DNA of 64,000 nt, taken from NCBI GenBank assembly GCA_900466475.1, contig UBMI01000003.1, positions 372,001 through 436,000 on the forward strand, read 5' to 3'. Source of the DNA: Hyphomicrobiales bacterium. GTDB taxonomy: Bacteria > Pseudomonadota > Alphaproteobacteria > Rhizobiales > Rhizobiaceae. A program made the position numbers and the translations under genes. Positions within the stretch are counted from its first letter, which is position 1. Every line of letters begins with the position of its first letter. Below the pieces are notes generated by a model. The model was given only the letters and a program-made list of their open reading frames with translations, was not told where the DNA came from and did not search any database. This document shows positions 52,911-62,193 of this stretch, piece by piece.

Positions 52911-53528
52911 CTAATGCTTTTCAGCTCCCACAGTGAGGAGTGACTTGTGAAGAAAGCCTAACGCTTTTGCAGCTCCCCGCGTGGAAATCGTATGTCCGAC
53001 ACCCTCCTCTACCGCGAGCTCGACCTTAAATCCGGCGGCTCCGAGACGGTCTGCAGCCATCGTCGAGGCAAAAGCCGGTATCGTCTGGTCGGCCTCTCCG
53101 TGAACCAGGAGAATCGGGGTCTTGTTGCTCTTGGAAGAAACGGGCGTGGGCGGAAGAAGACCCGAAAACGAAACGAGCGCGCCAATCGTCCAGCGGCCAC
53201 TGGCGACCGCGTCGAGGGCGACAATCGCGCCTTGCGACACGCCAACGAATGCGACGCGAAAGTGGGCGTTGCGAAATCCTTCTTTGTCAATGACCTTGCC
53301 AACGACTGTATCAAAGGCGGCCCGCACAGCCTCGATCCGTTCGGGCTGGAGCTGATAAGCGTCGACGTTGAACCACTGATGGCCACGCGGGTGGGGAAAG
53401 GGCGCGTCGAGAGCAACGAAACGCGCGTTTGGAAGCGGCGAGCGCCAGGATGAGGCAAGCGGCATCATCTGAGCCCCTGACGCACCGATACCATGGAAGA
53501 AAATGACGAGAATATCGCGCGAAGTCAT
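52911..53528 (-). CDS. Alpha/beta-hydrolase (phospholipase/carboxylesterase type)
   Basis: 205 residues. Early oxyanion loop FFHGIGASG, nucleophile elbow GVSQGA, catalytic Asp in LVHGEADQTIP and His in GVGHTIS. This is the YpfH/YtpA-like esterase fold: small esters or lysophospholipids are typical substrates. ATG 53528 has an AAGGATCCT ribosome site; the longer frame upstream has no protein character. It stands alone. Confidence 0.85.
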   Translation of the reverse strand: MTSRDILVIFFHGIGASGAQMMPLASSWRSPLPNARFVALDAPFPHPRGHQWFNVDAYQLQPERIEAVRAAFDTVVGKVIDKEGFRNAHFRVAFVGVSQGAIVALDAVASGRWTIGALVSFSGLLPPTPVSSKSNKTPILLVHGEADQTIPAFASTMAADRLGAAGFKVELAVEEGVGHTISTRGAAKALGFLHKSLLTVGAEKH

Positions 53529-54369
53529 AGGATCCTTGAGATATTGTAATGGAAGGTGGGGCGGCCGTGGCGGAACAGACGAAACCGAGTGAGACCGCCA
53601 CTTTGCAGCGGCCATGCCAACTGCTTTTTTCGGGCACGCCCGTAAATGTGTCTCTGCCGCGTTGGCCGCAAGCACCCGGTGTTGCTGCGTACGCTGGGGG
53701 ACAGAGCCCCTCCGTTCCGGCCGCTTTTCGCTCCGCTCTCCAGTAAAGCGTCGGCCCAAGCAGATACTCGTTGCAAACTCGGTCGACGCCGGATCGAATT
53801 TCGCCAGGAGCGTCCTTCGCCAGCGTTCCTTCACTTCGTGCAAATCTCCACACGCGGCAGGAGCGCTGGCGGTGCCTCTCCGTTCGCCTCTCCTGCGGCC
53901 AAATGGCGGCACTCTCAATTTATCAGCCAGTTCTGCGACACCTTTAAGTGCGTGCGGCGACCTTTAGGTACCGCGGTGATCCGAAATTGCCGCCGCCGCT
54001 CTCAAGCTCCGAGGGACACGGGAACTGATGTCTCGATGAGCATGCAAGGATTGGCGAGAAATGAAATTTAGCGAGTCAGCGAGATCGTCTCGCGTCGGAA
54101 CGAATCGCAATGGTAGAGGCAGGTCAATCTCGTTGGCGATGATGGTGGCGCGGTCACCGTTCATGGGCTGGCGGGGGTATCAACGCCGAGCAGGCTCTCG
54201 AACGAGCACGCGCGGCGGCCGAAGGTGCCTCAACGCAGATGATGCCGCGCCGGCAATGGGAACTTCGACCCGGAGCTTCGGCAGGTGACGCAGCATTGAA
54301 TGTAAACTTTCCGGCGGCAGGAAACTCGTGCTGCTTTTGGAAGTTCCATTCAGAAGAGGAGGAGCCCCG
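53529..54369. other. Gene-poor intergenic region
   Basis: Over 800 bases. No recognisable frame, repeat or EcfG-like motif with correct spacing was found; several GGAAC words lack the -10 partner. Confidence 0.4.
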
Positions 54370-54690
54370 ATGCGATGGCGATCATGGCTGACAGATCTCG
54401 GATCATGGACCGCAAGCCCGTATGCGTTTGCCATCGTCGCCGTCTACGGGCTGTCATGGTTATTCTTCAGCCCTGAGACGTTGGAGTGGCACGGCTTTGC
54501 CACCCTCGCGACATGGCTGATGACTCTGTTCATCCAACGCGCTGAACATCGAGATACTCAAGCGATCCATGCCAAACTTGATGAACTGCTGCACGCTCAT
54601 GGAGACGCCGACAACGAAATCTCCCGTCTCGACGAGAAGGAACCAGAACAAATTGAGCAATTTCGACAGAACCACACCGCTTCGGACTAG
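54370..54690 (+). CDS. Low-affinity iron permease-family small membrane protein
   Basis: 106 residues with two helices (YAFAIVAVYGLSWLFFSP and HGFATLATWLMTLFIQRAEH) and a charged tail beginning RDTQAIHAKLDELLHAHGDA. The FIQRAxxRDTxAIxxKLDEL signature matches the bacterial branch of the low-affinity iron permease family (PF04120), whose role in iron transport in bacteria is unproven. ATG 54370 has a GAGGAGGAG ribosome site. Confidence 0.8.
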   Translation: MRWRSWLTDLGSWTASPYAFAIVAVYGLSWLFFSPETLEWHGFATLATWLMTLFIQRAEHRDTQAIHAKLDELLHAHGDADNEISRLDEKEPEQIEQFRQNHTASD

Positions 54691-55296
54691 CAGCCACCTT
54701 GAATTCTTCATCAACTGCCGCCTGACAAACGAGACCGCTCGCCCGTCTCCATCCGCGCATCCTGCCGATGCAAGAGCAAAACAAGCAGGCAAGGGAGCTT
54801 CACGGCCCGGGTACGGATCTCGGGCCGGCAGTTCGGTACGCTTGCGTACCACCTTACCTCTGCCTGTTGATTTCAGGCGAGAATTGATCAACCTTCGTGC
54901 TCCAGTGAGGGAGGGGCGCAGCGCCGGGGGGCGACGCCCAAGAGGCGGGGTGGTTCGTGAAGGAACTACCCCGTCCTGGATTCGGAGCGATGGTCGTTAT
55001 GTCGACGTCAGTTAAGTCGCTCGCGGACCCGACCAGATCATGTGCTACATGAACCTGAGGGAATTACTCTCAACGATCCGTTCGCGGTGCTTGCGCCTTC
55101 GCATCTCCGCATCGTACGAGGTCGCGCGCCTACGCGCGGAACATGCAGCAAGGGACCACAACGTCGTCCGCCTGACCGGCGCTCTTCCATCGTATCGATC
55201 CGCTCCGTGGGTGATGCCGGTCAATCCCCAGGTCCGTTCTCGTCAACTTGATCCTGGACCGCCGGGCACCATGGACGTTTCCGGAAGCAGGCTCGT
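54691..55296. other. Gene-poor intergenic region
   Basis: About 600 bases. A long imperfect hairpin at 54948-54973 (GGGGTGGTTC with GGAACTACCCC) is not followed by a U-run. No convincing gene. Confidence 0.35.
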
Positions 55297-56391
55297 TTAG
55301 CACGTCGGTACAGCCGACCGCTTGCCTAGCCATTTCAGCACTCGGATTTCGTCCAAGTCCATCCAATCAAGAAGCCGATTACTTCGCGTCCTCAGCTTGA
55401 GGACATCGCTCAACGACCCGGCCTCGAAGTCCTCGAAAACCGCGGGATGAATGTAGGACGAGCGGCAGACGGACCGCGTGTTGACGAGTGTTGCCGCGAC
55501 CCCGTCTATGGCTTGGTTCAGCTGACGGGAGAGCTCGCGTTTGGTGGACGCCGCCTCGATCGACGCAAGCGCCTCAACCGCCAAGCATGTGGCACCCCAG
55601 GTTCGGAATTGTCTCGAACTGAAATCCTCTCCGGTAATGTCCTTGATATAGCAGTTCACATCATGCGACGTGATCTGGCGGCATGCACCGTCCTCACACA
55701 TATACTGGAACAGGTTTTGCCCCGGCAGTTCCTGAAGTTTGCGCACCACATTGGCGATCCGGCGGTCGCTGTGCGAAAGGTTCCACTCCTTGCCTGATTT
55801 GCCTTTGAAGCGGAACCTGACGCTACCCCTCTCGACGACGACGTGACGACTGCGTAGCGTGGTCAGTCCATAGGATTTGTTCGTCTTGGCGTAGGCAGCG
55901 TTGCCAATTCGAATGTAAAGATTGTCGAGCATCCAGACGACCGTCGCCAATGCCTTGTCCATGGTAAAGCCGCGAGAACGGAGATCGCTATCAACCCTCT
56001 CGCGCAGGTCGGGAAGCCGGCGGGCAAACTCGGCGAGGCGATCAAACTTTGCCTTGCTCCGCTCGGCATGCCATTCGGGATGATAGCGGTACTGACGCCT
56101 TCCGCGTGCATCGGTTCCGACGGCCTGCAGGTGGGAAAATGGGTTGGTCGAGATGATGACATTCTCATAGGCGGGCGGAATCGCGAGGGCGTTGAGCCGC
56201 TTGATCTCCGACGGTTTTGCGATGCGCCTTCCGTCCGGCCTGTAATAGTCGAAGAAATCCCCCCGCTTCTCCCGGGTGATGCCCGTTTCAAGACCGGGGA
56301 CGTAGACGAGGCCAGAGGCAAGCTTTGCATCCGCGCCGATGATAGCGAAGCCGGTGACGATATGGTTCATCTGCCGGTAACTTGGAGACAT
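55297..56391 (-). CDS. Type IB DNA topoisomerase
   Basis: 364 residues from ATG 56391; ATG 56370 is an alternative seven codons later. N-terminal domain with GITREKRGDFFDYYRPDGRR; catalytic pieces GLTTLRSRHV (Arg), a Lys-bearing hairpin KGKSGKEWN, ITSHDVNCYI, QFRTWGAT (second Arg) and the active Tyr in CRSSYIHP. It relaxes supercoils by nicking one strand through a 3'-phosphotyrosine. Such enzymes occur in several soil bacteria. An EcfG-like motif overlaps the first codons, so the shorter start may be used. Confidence 0.9.
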   Translation of the reverse strand: MSPSYRQMNHIVTGFAIIGADAKLASGLVYVPGLETGITREKRGDFFDYYRPDGRRIAKPSEIKRLNALAIPPAYENVIISTNPFSHLQAVGTDARGRRQYRYHPEWHAERSKAKFDRLAEFARRLPDLRERVDSDLRSRGFTMDKALATVVWMLDNLYIRIGNAAYAKTNKSYGLTTLRSRHVVVERGSVRFRFKGKSGKEWNLSHSDRRIANVVRKLQELPGQNLFQYMCEDGACRQITSHDVNCYIKDITGEDFSSRQFRTWGATCLAVEALASIEAASTKRELSRQLNQAIDGVAATLVNTRSVCRSSYIHPAVFEDFEAGSLSDVLKLRTRSNRLLDWMDLDEIRVLKWLGKRSAVPTC

Positions 56392-56403
56392 CGATTCGGT
56401 TCC
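56379..56403 (-). promoter_or_regulatory. EcfG-like motif overlapping topoisomerase start
   Basis: Minus strand GGAAC, 16 bases, AGTT. The -10 ends nine bases before ATG 56370, which would give a nearly leaderless mRNA, or it is a chance match. Confidence 0.35.
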
Positions 56404-56805
56404 CTCAGGGACGACGCGCCGCGGTGCGGTTCGCTTCGGCTGACCACGTGCAATCTTTGAAATGGCACGCGAAGTTTTTGCCTCTGCAATAATCGCCACC
56501 CTTCTCAATGACAGAGTAAATCTCAACGAGCAGCACGACTTGCTCCGGATAAGGCGCTTAAGCTCGCCACCTTTGAGTGTCGGCACCGCGCCAGGCGAAG
56601 GCAAAGGGGTCGGAACGGACGGTCGAGCGCGCGAGCAAGACAACGGCAAGCCAAGCCGTCCAGCACCAAGATTCCTGACACGGCCGACTGAACCAGGCGC
56701 AATATCGAACCGAAACAGACGGGGGGCGCGCGGTGCGGGTTCGGGGTCAATGGCTGATTGCGGGGTGCTTGGTCAAAAGCGCGAAAACGCTAGGCCCGTT
56801 TGGTC
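56392..56805. other. Intergenic region
   Basis: About 410 bases upstream of the topoisomerase gene. The open frame continuing upstream of its ATG is Arg/Pro-rich and unlike the family. No other gene seen. Confidence 0.4.
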
Positions 56806-56991
56806 TCAGAGTTGGCGGGCTTGCGCTGCAGCCTGCATGCGCGCGAGCCGAAGTCTGGTGGTCTTGGCGTCGCGCTGTCGACGCTCTTCTTCAAGTGCCT
56901 CCCGTGCCGCTTGGTTCGTCCGCTCCAGAACATCCATCCTCTGCTCTGCGCTCATGGTGTTTCTCTTCCGCACGATGTCAGTGTCTGGCAT
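56806..56991 (-). CDS. Small coiled-coil hypothetical protein
   Basis: 61 residues, strongly charged and helical (MSAEQRMDVLERTNQAAREA then LEEERRQRDAKTTRLRLARM). ATG 56991 has a perfect AAGGAGG ribosome site at good spacing, the main reason for calling it. It could form a coiled coil. No family is recognised. Confidence 0.6.
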   Translation of the reverse strand: MPDTDIVRKRNTMSAEQRMDVLERTNQAAREALEEERRQRDAKTTRLRLARMQAAAQARQL

Positions 56992-57275
56992 GGTCGCCTC
57001 CTTCTTCAGAAAAGGCTGAACGCGCCTTTGGCGCAGAGGATGCTGTACGCTAGCGGACGCAAGACCAGAGCCTTCCGTCCTGAGCGGGACTTATAGATGG
57101 GCGCGCGGCGCGAGTTTGCTTGATGGTGACCGGCCGCGGCCTGAGGTCGATATGACCTTCAGGCTGCAGCCCCGAATCTCGAACAGGCCTGCGCAAGCTT
57201 CGACAGGATTGTCACAGGCTTCTTGCCTCCTCGGCAACGGGACCTAAATGGCAATTGATCGGACGGGAGATGATA

Positions 57276-57521
57276 ATGGCAATTCTAAACGACTGGCTGG
57301 ATGATCGCGTTCAGGAAATCATCGGCACGCCGGGCTTCCACTACCAGAAATCTGATTTCCGGGATCAGGCGAAGCATCTGGTCGACAGGGGCAAGGCAGA
57401 AGGCTTCAGCGTCGCAGAGATCAAGGAAGCTTGTGGCGGAGACGTCGAGCGTTTCTTACTGGAGCATCAAAACGCGATGACCGACGTCGAAGCGCAACAG
57501 GTCACTCTGACAAGGCACTAG
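57276..57521 (+). CDS. Small hypothetical protein
   Basis: 81 residues. MAILNDWLDDRVQEIIGTPG, then FRDQAKHLVDRGKAEGFSVA and EIKEACGGDVERFLLEHQNA form a compact helical protein resembling short rhizobial stress-associated DUF families, not assigned. ATG 57276 has GGGAG six bases before it. It precedes the DUF2188 gene pair by 236 bases. Confidence 0.62.
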   Translation: MAILNDWLDDRVQEIIGTPGFHYQKSDFRDQAKHLVDRGKAEGFSVAEIKEACGGDVERFLLEHQNAMTDVEAQQVTLTRH

Positions 57522-57707
57522 GCTTGCCCGGTCTGCCGGCGGCAGGGTTCTACTGCCCGGCAATGCCGCTCCTGCTATAGATCTCAGGTGATTATGACTA
57601 CATAGGGCGTGAGGCCAGTGGCCGCTCGCCGCTGTGCAGGTCGTAAGCTCATCATTGGCGCGATCCCGTGTTTTGGCTCGTTCCTGGCGGGCTGTCCGGG
57701 CTTTAGG

Positions 57708-57732
57708 GGAACTCCCTTTCTCTCTGACCGTT
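57708..57732 (+). promoter_or_regulatory. EcfG-like promoter, full consensus
   Basis: GGAAC at 57708-57712, spacer 16, CGTT at 57729-57732; 25 bases before ATG 57758. Confidence 0.75.
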
Positions 57733-57757
57733 GTCGCTAGGAAAAAGGGAGTATGCA

Positions 57758-58000
57758 ATGGCCGTGATCTATCATGTCGCAGAACACGATGAGGGATTTG
57801 CCTATCGGATGGAGGACGTCTGGTCGGAGACCTTCGCGTCTCACGAAGAGGCTCTGCAGGCGGCGCGCGCAGCGGCGAGCCGGCAGCGCCTCAGCGGGGA
57901 ATCAACGGAAATCACCTTTCAGGATGAAACCGGCGCGTGGCAGACCCAGGAGGTCGCCGGCGAGGATCGTCCGTCGACGGAAGTCATTGATGACACTTGA
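57758..58000 (+). CDS. DUF2188-like protein
   Basis: 80 residues with the pattern VIYHVAEHDEGFAYRMEDVW, then ASHEEALQAARAAASRQRLS and ITFQDETGAWQTQEV, close to DUF2188 (a small alpha/beta stress-linked family of unknown role). ATG 57758 follows AAAGGGAG. It shares an EcfG-like promoter with the next gene 46 bases downstream. Confidence 0.72.
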   Translation: MAVIYHVAEHDEGFAYRMEDVWSETFASHEEALQAARAAASRQRLSGESTEITFQDETGAWQTQEVAGEDRPSTEVIDDT

Positions 58001-58046
58001 GGAGAAAAAGCTCTGCCAGCGTCAGGATCATGAAAGGAGGCTTTCG

Positions 58047-58271
58047 ATGTCGAAGATCGAAGCAGAAAAATCCGGTTGGTTGCGCAGCTTCATGACGGAG
58101 CTCGGAATTATTGAGCCCGCGTCGGTCGCCGAGCTAGAAGAGGACCACCGGGAAGTGATCGAGGCCTATCGGAGCGGAAAGATCACGCAGGCCATGCTGA
58201 GAGGCAGCTTGATGAACGACGAACGTGTCAGCGCACAGATCGAGGCGTCCGCCGCCGAAAGGCAATTCTAG
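58047..58271 (+). CDS. Small hypothetical protein
   Basis: 74 residues, acidic and helical: FMTELGIIEPASVAELEEDH, REVIEAYRSGKITQAMLRGS and a polar tail. ATG 58047 has a perfect AAAGGAGG ribosome site. Second gene of the DUF2188 operon under the EcfG-like promoter. No family is recognised. Confidence 0.65.
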   Translation: MSKIEAEKSGWLRSFMTELGIIEPASVAELEEDHREVIEAYRSGKITQAMLRGSLMNDERVSAQIEASAAERQF

Positions 58272-58426
58272 TTCTCCGTTGATCGGCCCCGCAAGCGCGT
58301 CCCGGTTCGCATTGACCCCGACGGCAACCAGCGAAAGGATGCACTGGTCGCACTGGTCGCAGGAAGTAACGCTAGCGTAGAGATCATCAGCGCGTCGGAA
58401 CCTCCTGGCCAGCACCAATCCTTGTC

Positions 58427-60325
58427 TCAGTTGCCGCCCTTTGAGCGCCGTCCCATCGCAAGCGAAAACAGCCGTGCCTGCCTGTCGGCAAAAGCTCGGG
58501 AATCAATTGGCCTGTCGCCATCGAGGATGCGGGCCTCATCGAGCAAAAGCCATGCGGCATCCTGCCGGAATATCTCATCCTTCATCGCCGCGATTTCTCG
58601 TACCAGTTCGTTTCCAGCATTGATCTCCAGGATCGGCTTTGAAGCGGTCTGCAGCCTGCCAGCGCCCTGAAGGATCTTTTCGAGCTGCCGGTCGGGCCCA
58701 TGTTCAGAGGCAACGAGGCAGACCGCGCTTTGCGTTAAGCGGGCGGAAACCCGGACATCGGCCACAGCCTCGGCTAGAGTGGCTCGCGCAAAATCGATAA
58801 AGGCGGCGACGTCCGCGGACGACTCGGAACCGTTGCCGCGATTATCCCGCGCATCGTCCAGGCCGTCCAGATCGGCTGCTCCTTGAGTTATCGATTTGAA
58901 GGTCTTGCCTTCATAGTCAGGGGCGTTTGTCGGCCAGAAGCTATCGATTGAATCGGTCAGAAGCAGCACTTCAATATTCTTTGCTCGAAAACCTTCTAGC
59001 TGGGGCGACGCGTTCAGCTGATCAATCGAGGACCCACTGATATAGTAGATCGCGGTCTGTCGATCTTTCATGTCGGCAAGGTACTCCGCCAGGCTGCGTG
59101 TCTCCTGACCAGAAAAGGTGGTGCGGAAGCGCGCGAGCTTGAGCAGCTGCGCGCGCCGTTCGAAATCCTCGTAGATCCCCTCCTTGACGATCGCGCCGAA
59201 CAGGTCCCAGAACGTCTTGAAGGTCTGGGCGTCATTCTCGGCCATCTTCTCCAGTGCGGCGAGAATACGCCCGGTCACACCCTTTCTGATCGCGGCGACA
59301 ATCGGGCTTTCCTGGATCATCTCACGGGAGATGTTCAACGGCATATCCGCCGTGTCGACGATGCCCCGCACAAACCGCAGATAGCGCGGCAGCAACTCGG
59401 CGTCGTCCGTGATGAAAACCCGCTTAACGTAGAGCTTCATCCGACCGTGCCGGTCGGGGTCGAAGAGATCGAAAGGCTGCGAGCCCGGGATGAAGGCGAG
59501 CGCGGCATAATCCTGGCGCCCTTCGGCGCGGAAGTGCACGGTGTGCAGGGGCTCGTCGTATTGGCCCGACACGCCTCGATAAAAATCGTCATATTCCTGT
59601 TTCGAAATTTCGGTCTTGGGCTTGGTCCAAAGCGCCAGGCCGTCCGTGACCTGCTGCGGATCGCCGCCCTCCTTTTCGACCAGGCGGATGGGCACGGGGA
59701 CATGGCCGGACTGCTCGCGGATGATGTTCTCAACCGTCCGCCGGGCAGTGTATTTCTTTGCCTCGCCCATCAGGTGAAGCACGACGCGGGTTCCTCTCGT
59801 CGGTGCATTACTACCATCGACGCCGACAATATCGTAGCTGCCCTTGCCGTCGGACGACCACCTCCATGCCTCCTTACCGCCGGCCCGCCTGGAAATGACA
59901 TCGACGCGATTGGCAACCATGAAGGAGGAGTAGAACCCGATGCCGAACTGGCCTATCAACTCGGCCTTTTCCCCGCCTTTCGCGGCCTCGATCCGTTCCA
60001 TGAAGGCGCGGGTGCCCGACCGCGCGATCGTGCCCAGCGCATCGATCATCTCCTCACGGCTCATGCCAATGCCATTGTCCTCCACACTCAGTGTCTGTTT
60101 CTCTTCATCGAGGCTGACGAGGATTTGCAGCTGCGCGCCGTCTGCGCTGAGTTTGGGCTGGGAAATCGACTCGTAGCGGAGTTTCTCGCAGGCATCGGCA
60201 GCGTTCGAGATCAACTCGCGCAAAAAAACGTCCTTGTCCGAATAGACCGAATGCACCATCATGTGCAGGAGGCGGCTGACATCGGCCTCGAATGGGTGTT
60301 GTTCAGGCCGTTCGTCTGCTCTCAT
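58427..60325 (-). CDS. htpG: Chaperone HtpG (bacterial Hsp90)
   Basis: 632 residues, the usual length. N-terminal GHKL ATPase with FLRELISNAADACEKLRY, SVEDNGIGMSREEMIDALG and GQFGIGFYSSFMVA; middle domain with LPLNISREMIQES and the catalytic-Arg region; C-terminal dimer domain. A cytoplasmic chaperone of stress response. ATG 60325 is chosen because the family starts at about this point; the frame extends 28 codons upstream. No EcfG-like or heat-shock promoter was recognised before it. Confidence 0.94.
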   Translation of the reverse strand: MRADERPEQHPFEADVSRLLHMMVHSVYSDKDVFLRELISNAADACEKLRYESISQPKLSADGAQLQILVSLDEEKQTLSVEDNGIGMSREEMIDALGTIARSGTRAFMERIEAAKGGEKAELIGQFGIGFYSSFMVANRVDVISRRAGGKEAWRWSSDGKGSYDIVGVDGSNAPTRGTRVVLHLMGEAKKYTARRTVENIIREQSGHVPVPIRLVEKEGGDPQQVTDGLALWTKPKTEISKQEYDDFYRGVSGQYDEPLHTVHFRAEGRQDYAALAFIPGSQPFDLFDPDRHGRMKLYVKRVFITDDAELLPRYLRFVRGIVDTADMPLNISREMIQESPIVAAIRKGVTGRILAALEKMAENDAQTFKTFWDLFGAIVKEGIYEDFERRAQLLKLARFRTTFSGQETRSLAEYLADMKDRQTAIYYISGSSIDQLNASPQLEGFRAKNIEVLLLTDSIDSFWPTNAPDYEGKTFKSITQGAADLDGLDDARDNRGNGSESSADVAAFIDFARATLAEAVADVRVSARLTQSAVCLVASEHGPDRQLEKILQGAGRLQTASKPILEINAGNELVREIAAMKDEIFRQDAAWLLLDEARILDGDRPIDSRAFADRQARLFSLAMGRRSKGGN

Positions 60326-60434
60326 CGATCTTCCCTCATGTCTTTCGTCGCACCTCCGGTCCGACCCAGATTCGACCGAACAACTTAGTTCACCATGCGC
60401 AACAGGCAAGATCCTGAGCTTTTTCCCTCAGCGC

Positions 60435-61580
60435 TCAGGCCACCGGAACCCGGCTTCTTGCGAGTGCCCTGCTCGATATCAGCGCGGCAACGACGATCGG
60501 AACGACTGTCCAGTAGGACCAGCGCACGCCGAAATACTGGGCGACGAAGCCGAGCAGCGGCGGCCCTGCGAAAAAAACCAGAAATGTCGTTTGTCCCAGA
60601 GCTGCCACATTGACAGACGGCGCTCGATCACCCCTCCCCGCAGCTGCGGAAATTGCCAGCGGATAGACAGCCGAACATCCGATGCCGGTTAATGCGAAGC
60701 CGGCGAGTGCAACCACAGCATGCGGGGCCGTTGCCACCATGACCAGCCCCGTGGCGGTGATGAGAAGCAGGCTCCTGGCGACGCCAAGCGCATCAAAGCG
60801 GTCAACGAACCTGTCCATGACGAGCCTGCCAATCGCGATCGTGAGTGAGAATATCGTGACGCCAAGGCCCCCGAGGAAGGGAGATGCCGCGAACACGTCG
60901 CGCATATAAATCGCCGACCAATCCACGCTTGCCCCTTCGGCGAGCAAGGGTGCGGCGCCGATCAAGCAAAGAGGTAGGAGGCCGATGGTCGGCCGCGCGA
61001 TCAGGTATTTGCCGATTGTGGGTGTGTTGTCTCGGCGAGGCGCGGTTTGGATCTTCATGAAGATGATCGTTCCACTGATCAGGATCAGCGCTAGCGCTAG
61101 CGCCATGTGAATCTCGACTGGTACCGTCGCTTGACGCATAATCGCGCCCACGAGAGCCGTAATGAAGAAACCGGTGCTCCACATGCCATGCGCGCGGCTC
61201 ATAATCCTTCGCCCGAGCAGGGCTTCGTGGCGATCCGTTTGGATGTTCGCGTTGATCTCGAAGGCGCCGGTCAAGATACCAGCCACAAACAGGACCGGAG
61301 CGGCGGCGACCGCTGAAGGCATCCAAGGAACAAGGGCAAATCCGGTGCTTGCTCCAAATACTGTCAGGAAGGCCATGGTGCGGGCGCCGAACCTTTCGAT
61401 CACCGGAACGGAGAAGGTCAGGCCGAACAGAACCCCTGAGGACATCGACACCAGCAGGATGCCGAGCTGGCCCTCGGAGAGCGCAAATCGGGCCTGGAGG
61501 TCAGGGAGGCGTGACAACAAAGCTCCGAGCATGAAGGCGACCGCGAACTGGATGAAGAAGATGCGCTGATGTGGCTGCAT
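60435..61580 (-). CDS. MFS transporter (sugar/FucP-YbjJ type)
   Basis: 381 residues from ATG 61580; the frame opens at 61646. Twelve hydrophobic segments: FFIQFAVAFMLGALLSRLPD, the second-helix MSSGVLFGLTFSVPVIERFG, GAFEINANIQTDR and LTGIGCSAVYPLAISAAAGR. The closest style is the YbjJ-like branch of MFS, with unknown substrate. A possible EcfG-like promoter with 17-base spacer ends 60 bases upstream. It converges with nothing; HtpG follows on the same strand after 109 bases. Confidence 0.82.
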   Translation of the reverse strand: MQPHQRIFFIQFAVAFMLGALLSRLPDLQARFALSEGQLGILLVSMSSGVLFGLTFSVPVIERFGARTMAFLTVFGASTGFALVPWMPSAVAAAPVLFVAGILTGAFEINANIQTDRHEALLGRRIMSRAHGMWSTGFFITALVGAIMRQATVPVEIHMALALALILISGTIIFMKIQTAPRRDNTPTIGKYLIARPTIGLLPLCLIGAAPLLAEGASVDWSAIYMRDVFAASPFLGGLGVTIFSLTIAIGRLVMDRFVDRFDALGVARSLLLITATGLVMVATAPHAVVALAGFALTGIGCSAVYPLAISAAAGRGDRAPSVNVAALGQTTFLVFFAGPPLLGFVAQYFGVRWSYWTVVPIVVAALISSRALARSRVPVA

Positions 61581-61639
61581 GAGCGGGTCAAAGGCGTCGG
61601 GTTGGAGCGATCGAATTGCGGCTGTCAAAGAGAATTGGA

Positions 61640-61665
61640 AACTCAAAGGACCTCATTCTTGTTCC
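61640..61665 (-). promoter_or_regulatory. Possible EcfG-like promoter of MFS gene, N17
   Basis: Minus strand GGAAC, 17 bases, AGTT; 60 bases before ATG 61580. Confidence 0.35.
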
Positions 61666-61849
61666 GGCTCCCCGGCAAGAGGAAGCCGAGATTTGGCCCA
61701 CCTGCTCGCTACGTGGTGGTGGTGATGACACAACGCTTGCCACCTCGGTAAGAGAATATCCTCGCAGCAGGGCCACGATGCCATCCTGCTTGCCTCTTAT
61801 TGGCATCGCAACCTCGTAGAGGCCGGAAACAACCTTCTTCGGCGGCAGC

Positions 61850-61876
61850 AAAAAGCCCCCGCGATAAGCGAGGGCT
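61850..61876 (-). terminator. Rho-independent terminator of small RNA 3
   Basis: On the minus strand GCCCTCGC, loop TTATC, GCGGGGGC with one mismatch, followed by five T. On the + strand the same stem is followed by TCTTTT, so it may work both ways. Confidence 0.75.
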
Positions 61877-61941
61877 CTTTTCCGGTCTTTCTGAAACCGG
61901 TCACCCGATAGCGGGTTGGGGGCGTGCAATCGAGTGACGCC
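61850..61941 (-). ncRNA. Predicted small RNA 3 (EcfG-driven)
   Basis: About 90 bases on the minus strand from an EcfG-like promoter to a terminator. It can fold into three stem-loops: ACCCG-CTAT-CGGGT, CCGGT-TTCAGAAAG-ACCGG, and the terminator. A C-rich stretch (ACGCCCCCAACCC) near the 5' end is a candidate pairing site, similar in character to the CCCCC stretch in small RNA 1. The 5' end is inferred from promoter spacing. No start codon with ribosome site lies inside. Confidence 0.65.
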
Positions 61942-61946
61942 TTTGA

Positions 61947-61971
61947 AACCTGCAGCGAGACAGAAAGTTCC
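61947..61971 (-). promoter_or_regulatory. EcfG-like promoter of small RNA 3
   Basis: Minus strand GGAAC, 16 bases, GGTT. Confidence 0.62.
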
Positions 61972-62193
61972 TCCCACCTTGAAAATCCTGATCGAACAAC
62001 TCCCGCAAAACAGGAGGACAAAGCAGTTCGACGGTAACACCTGACAGCCGAGAGGGCCGTTCGTTACTGTCGACTGCCGGTGCATACGCCCGGCCGATGA
62101 TCTTGGCCGCGTGGTCGTCCGGCTAGATGAGGATAACGCACAACTTTTTCACGTCCTGTGCGTTGATGTGACGAATTGGATGGAGCATGTCTG

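Larger units (their letters stand above)
61666..62193. other. Intergenic region carrying predicted small RNA 3
   Basis: About 530 bases without a protein gene. It contains the minus-strand small RNA unit (61850-61971) described separately; the rest shows nothing. Confidence 0.45.

Noticed and set aside
54948..54973. Hairpin considered as a terminator
   Set aside because: Stem has a wobble pair and no U-run follows; no gene ends nearby on that strand.
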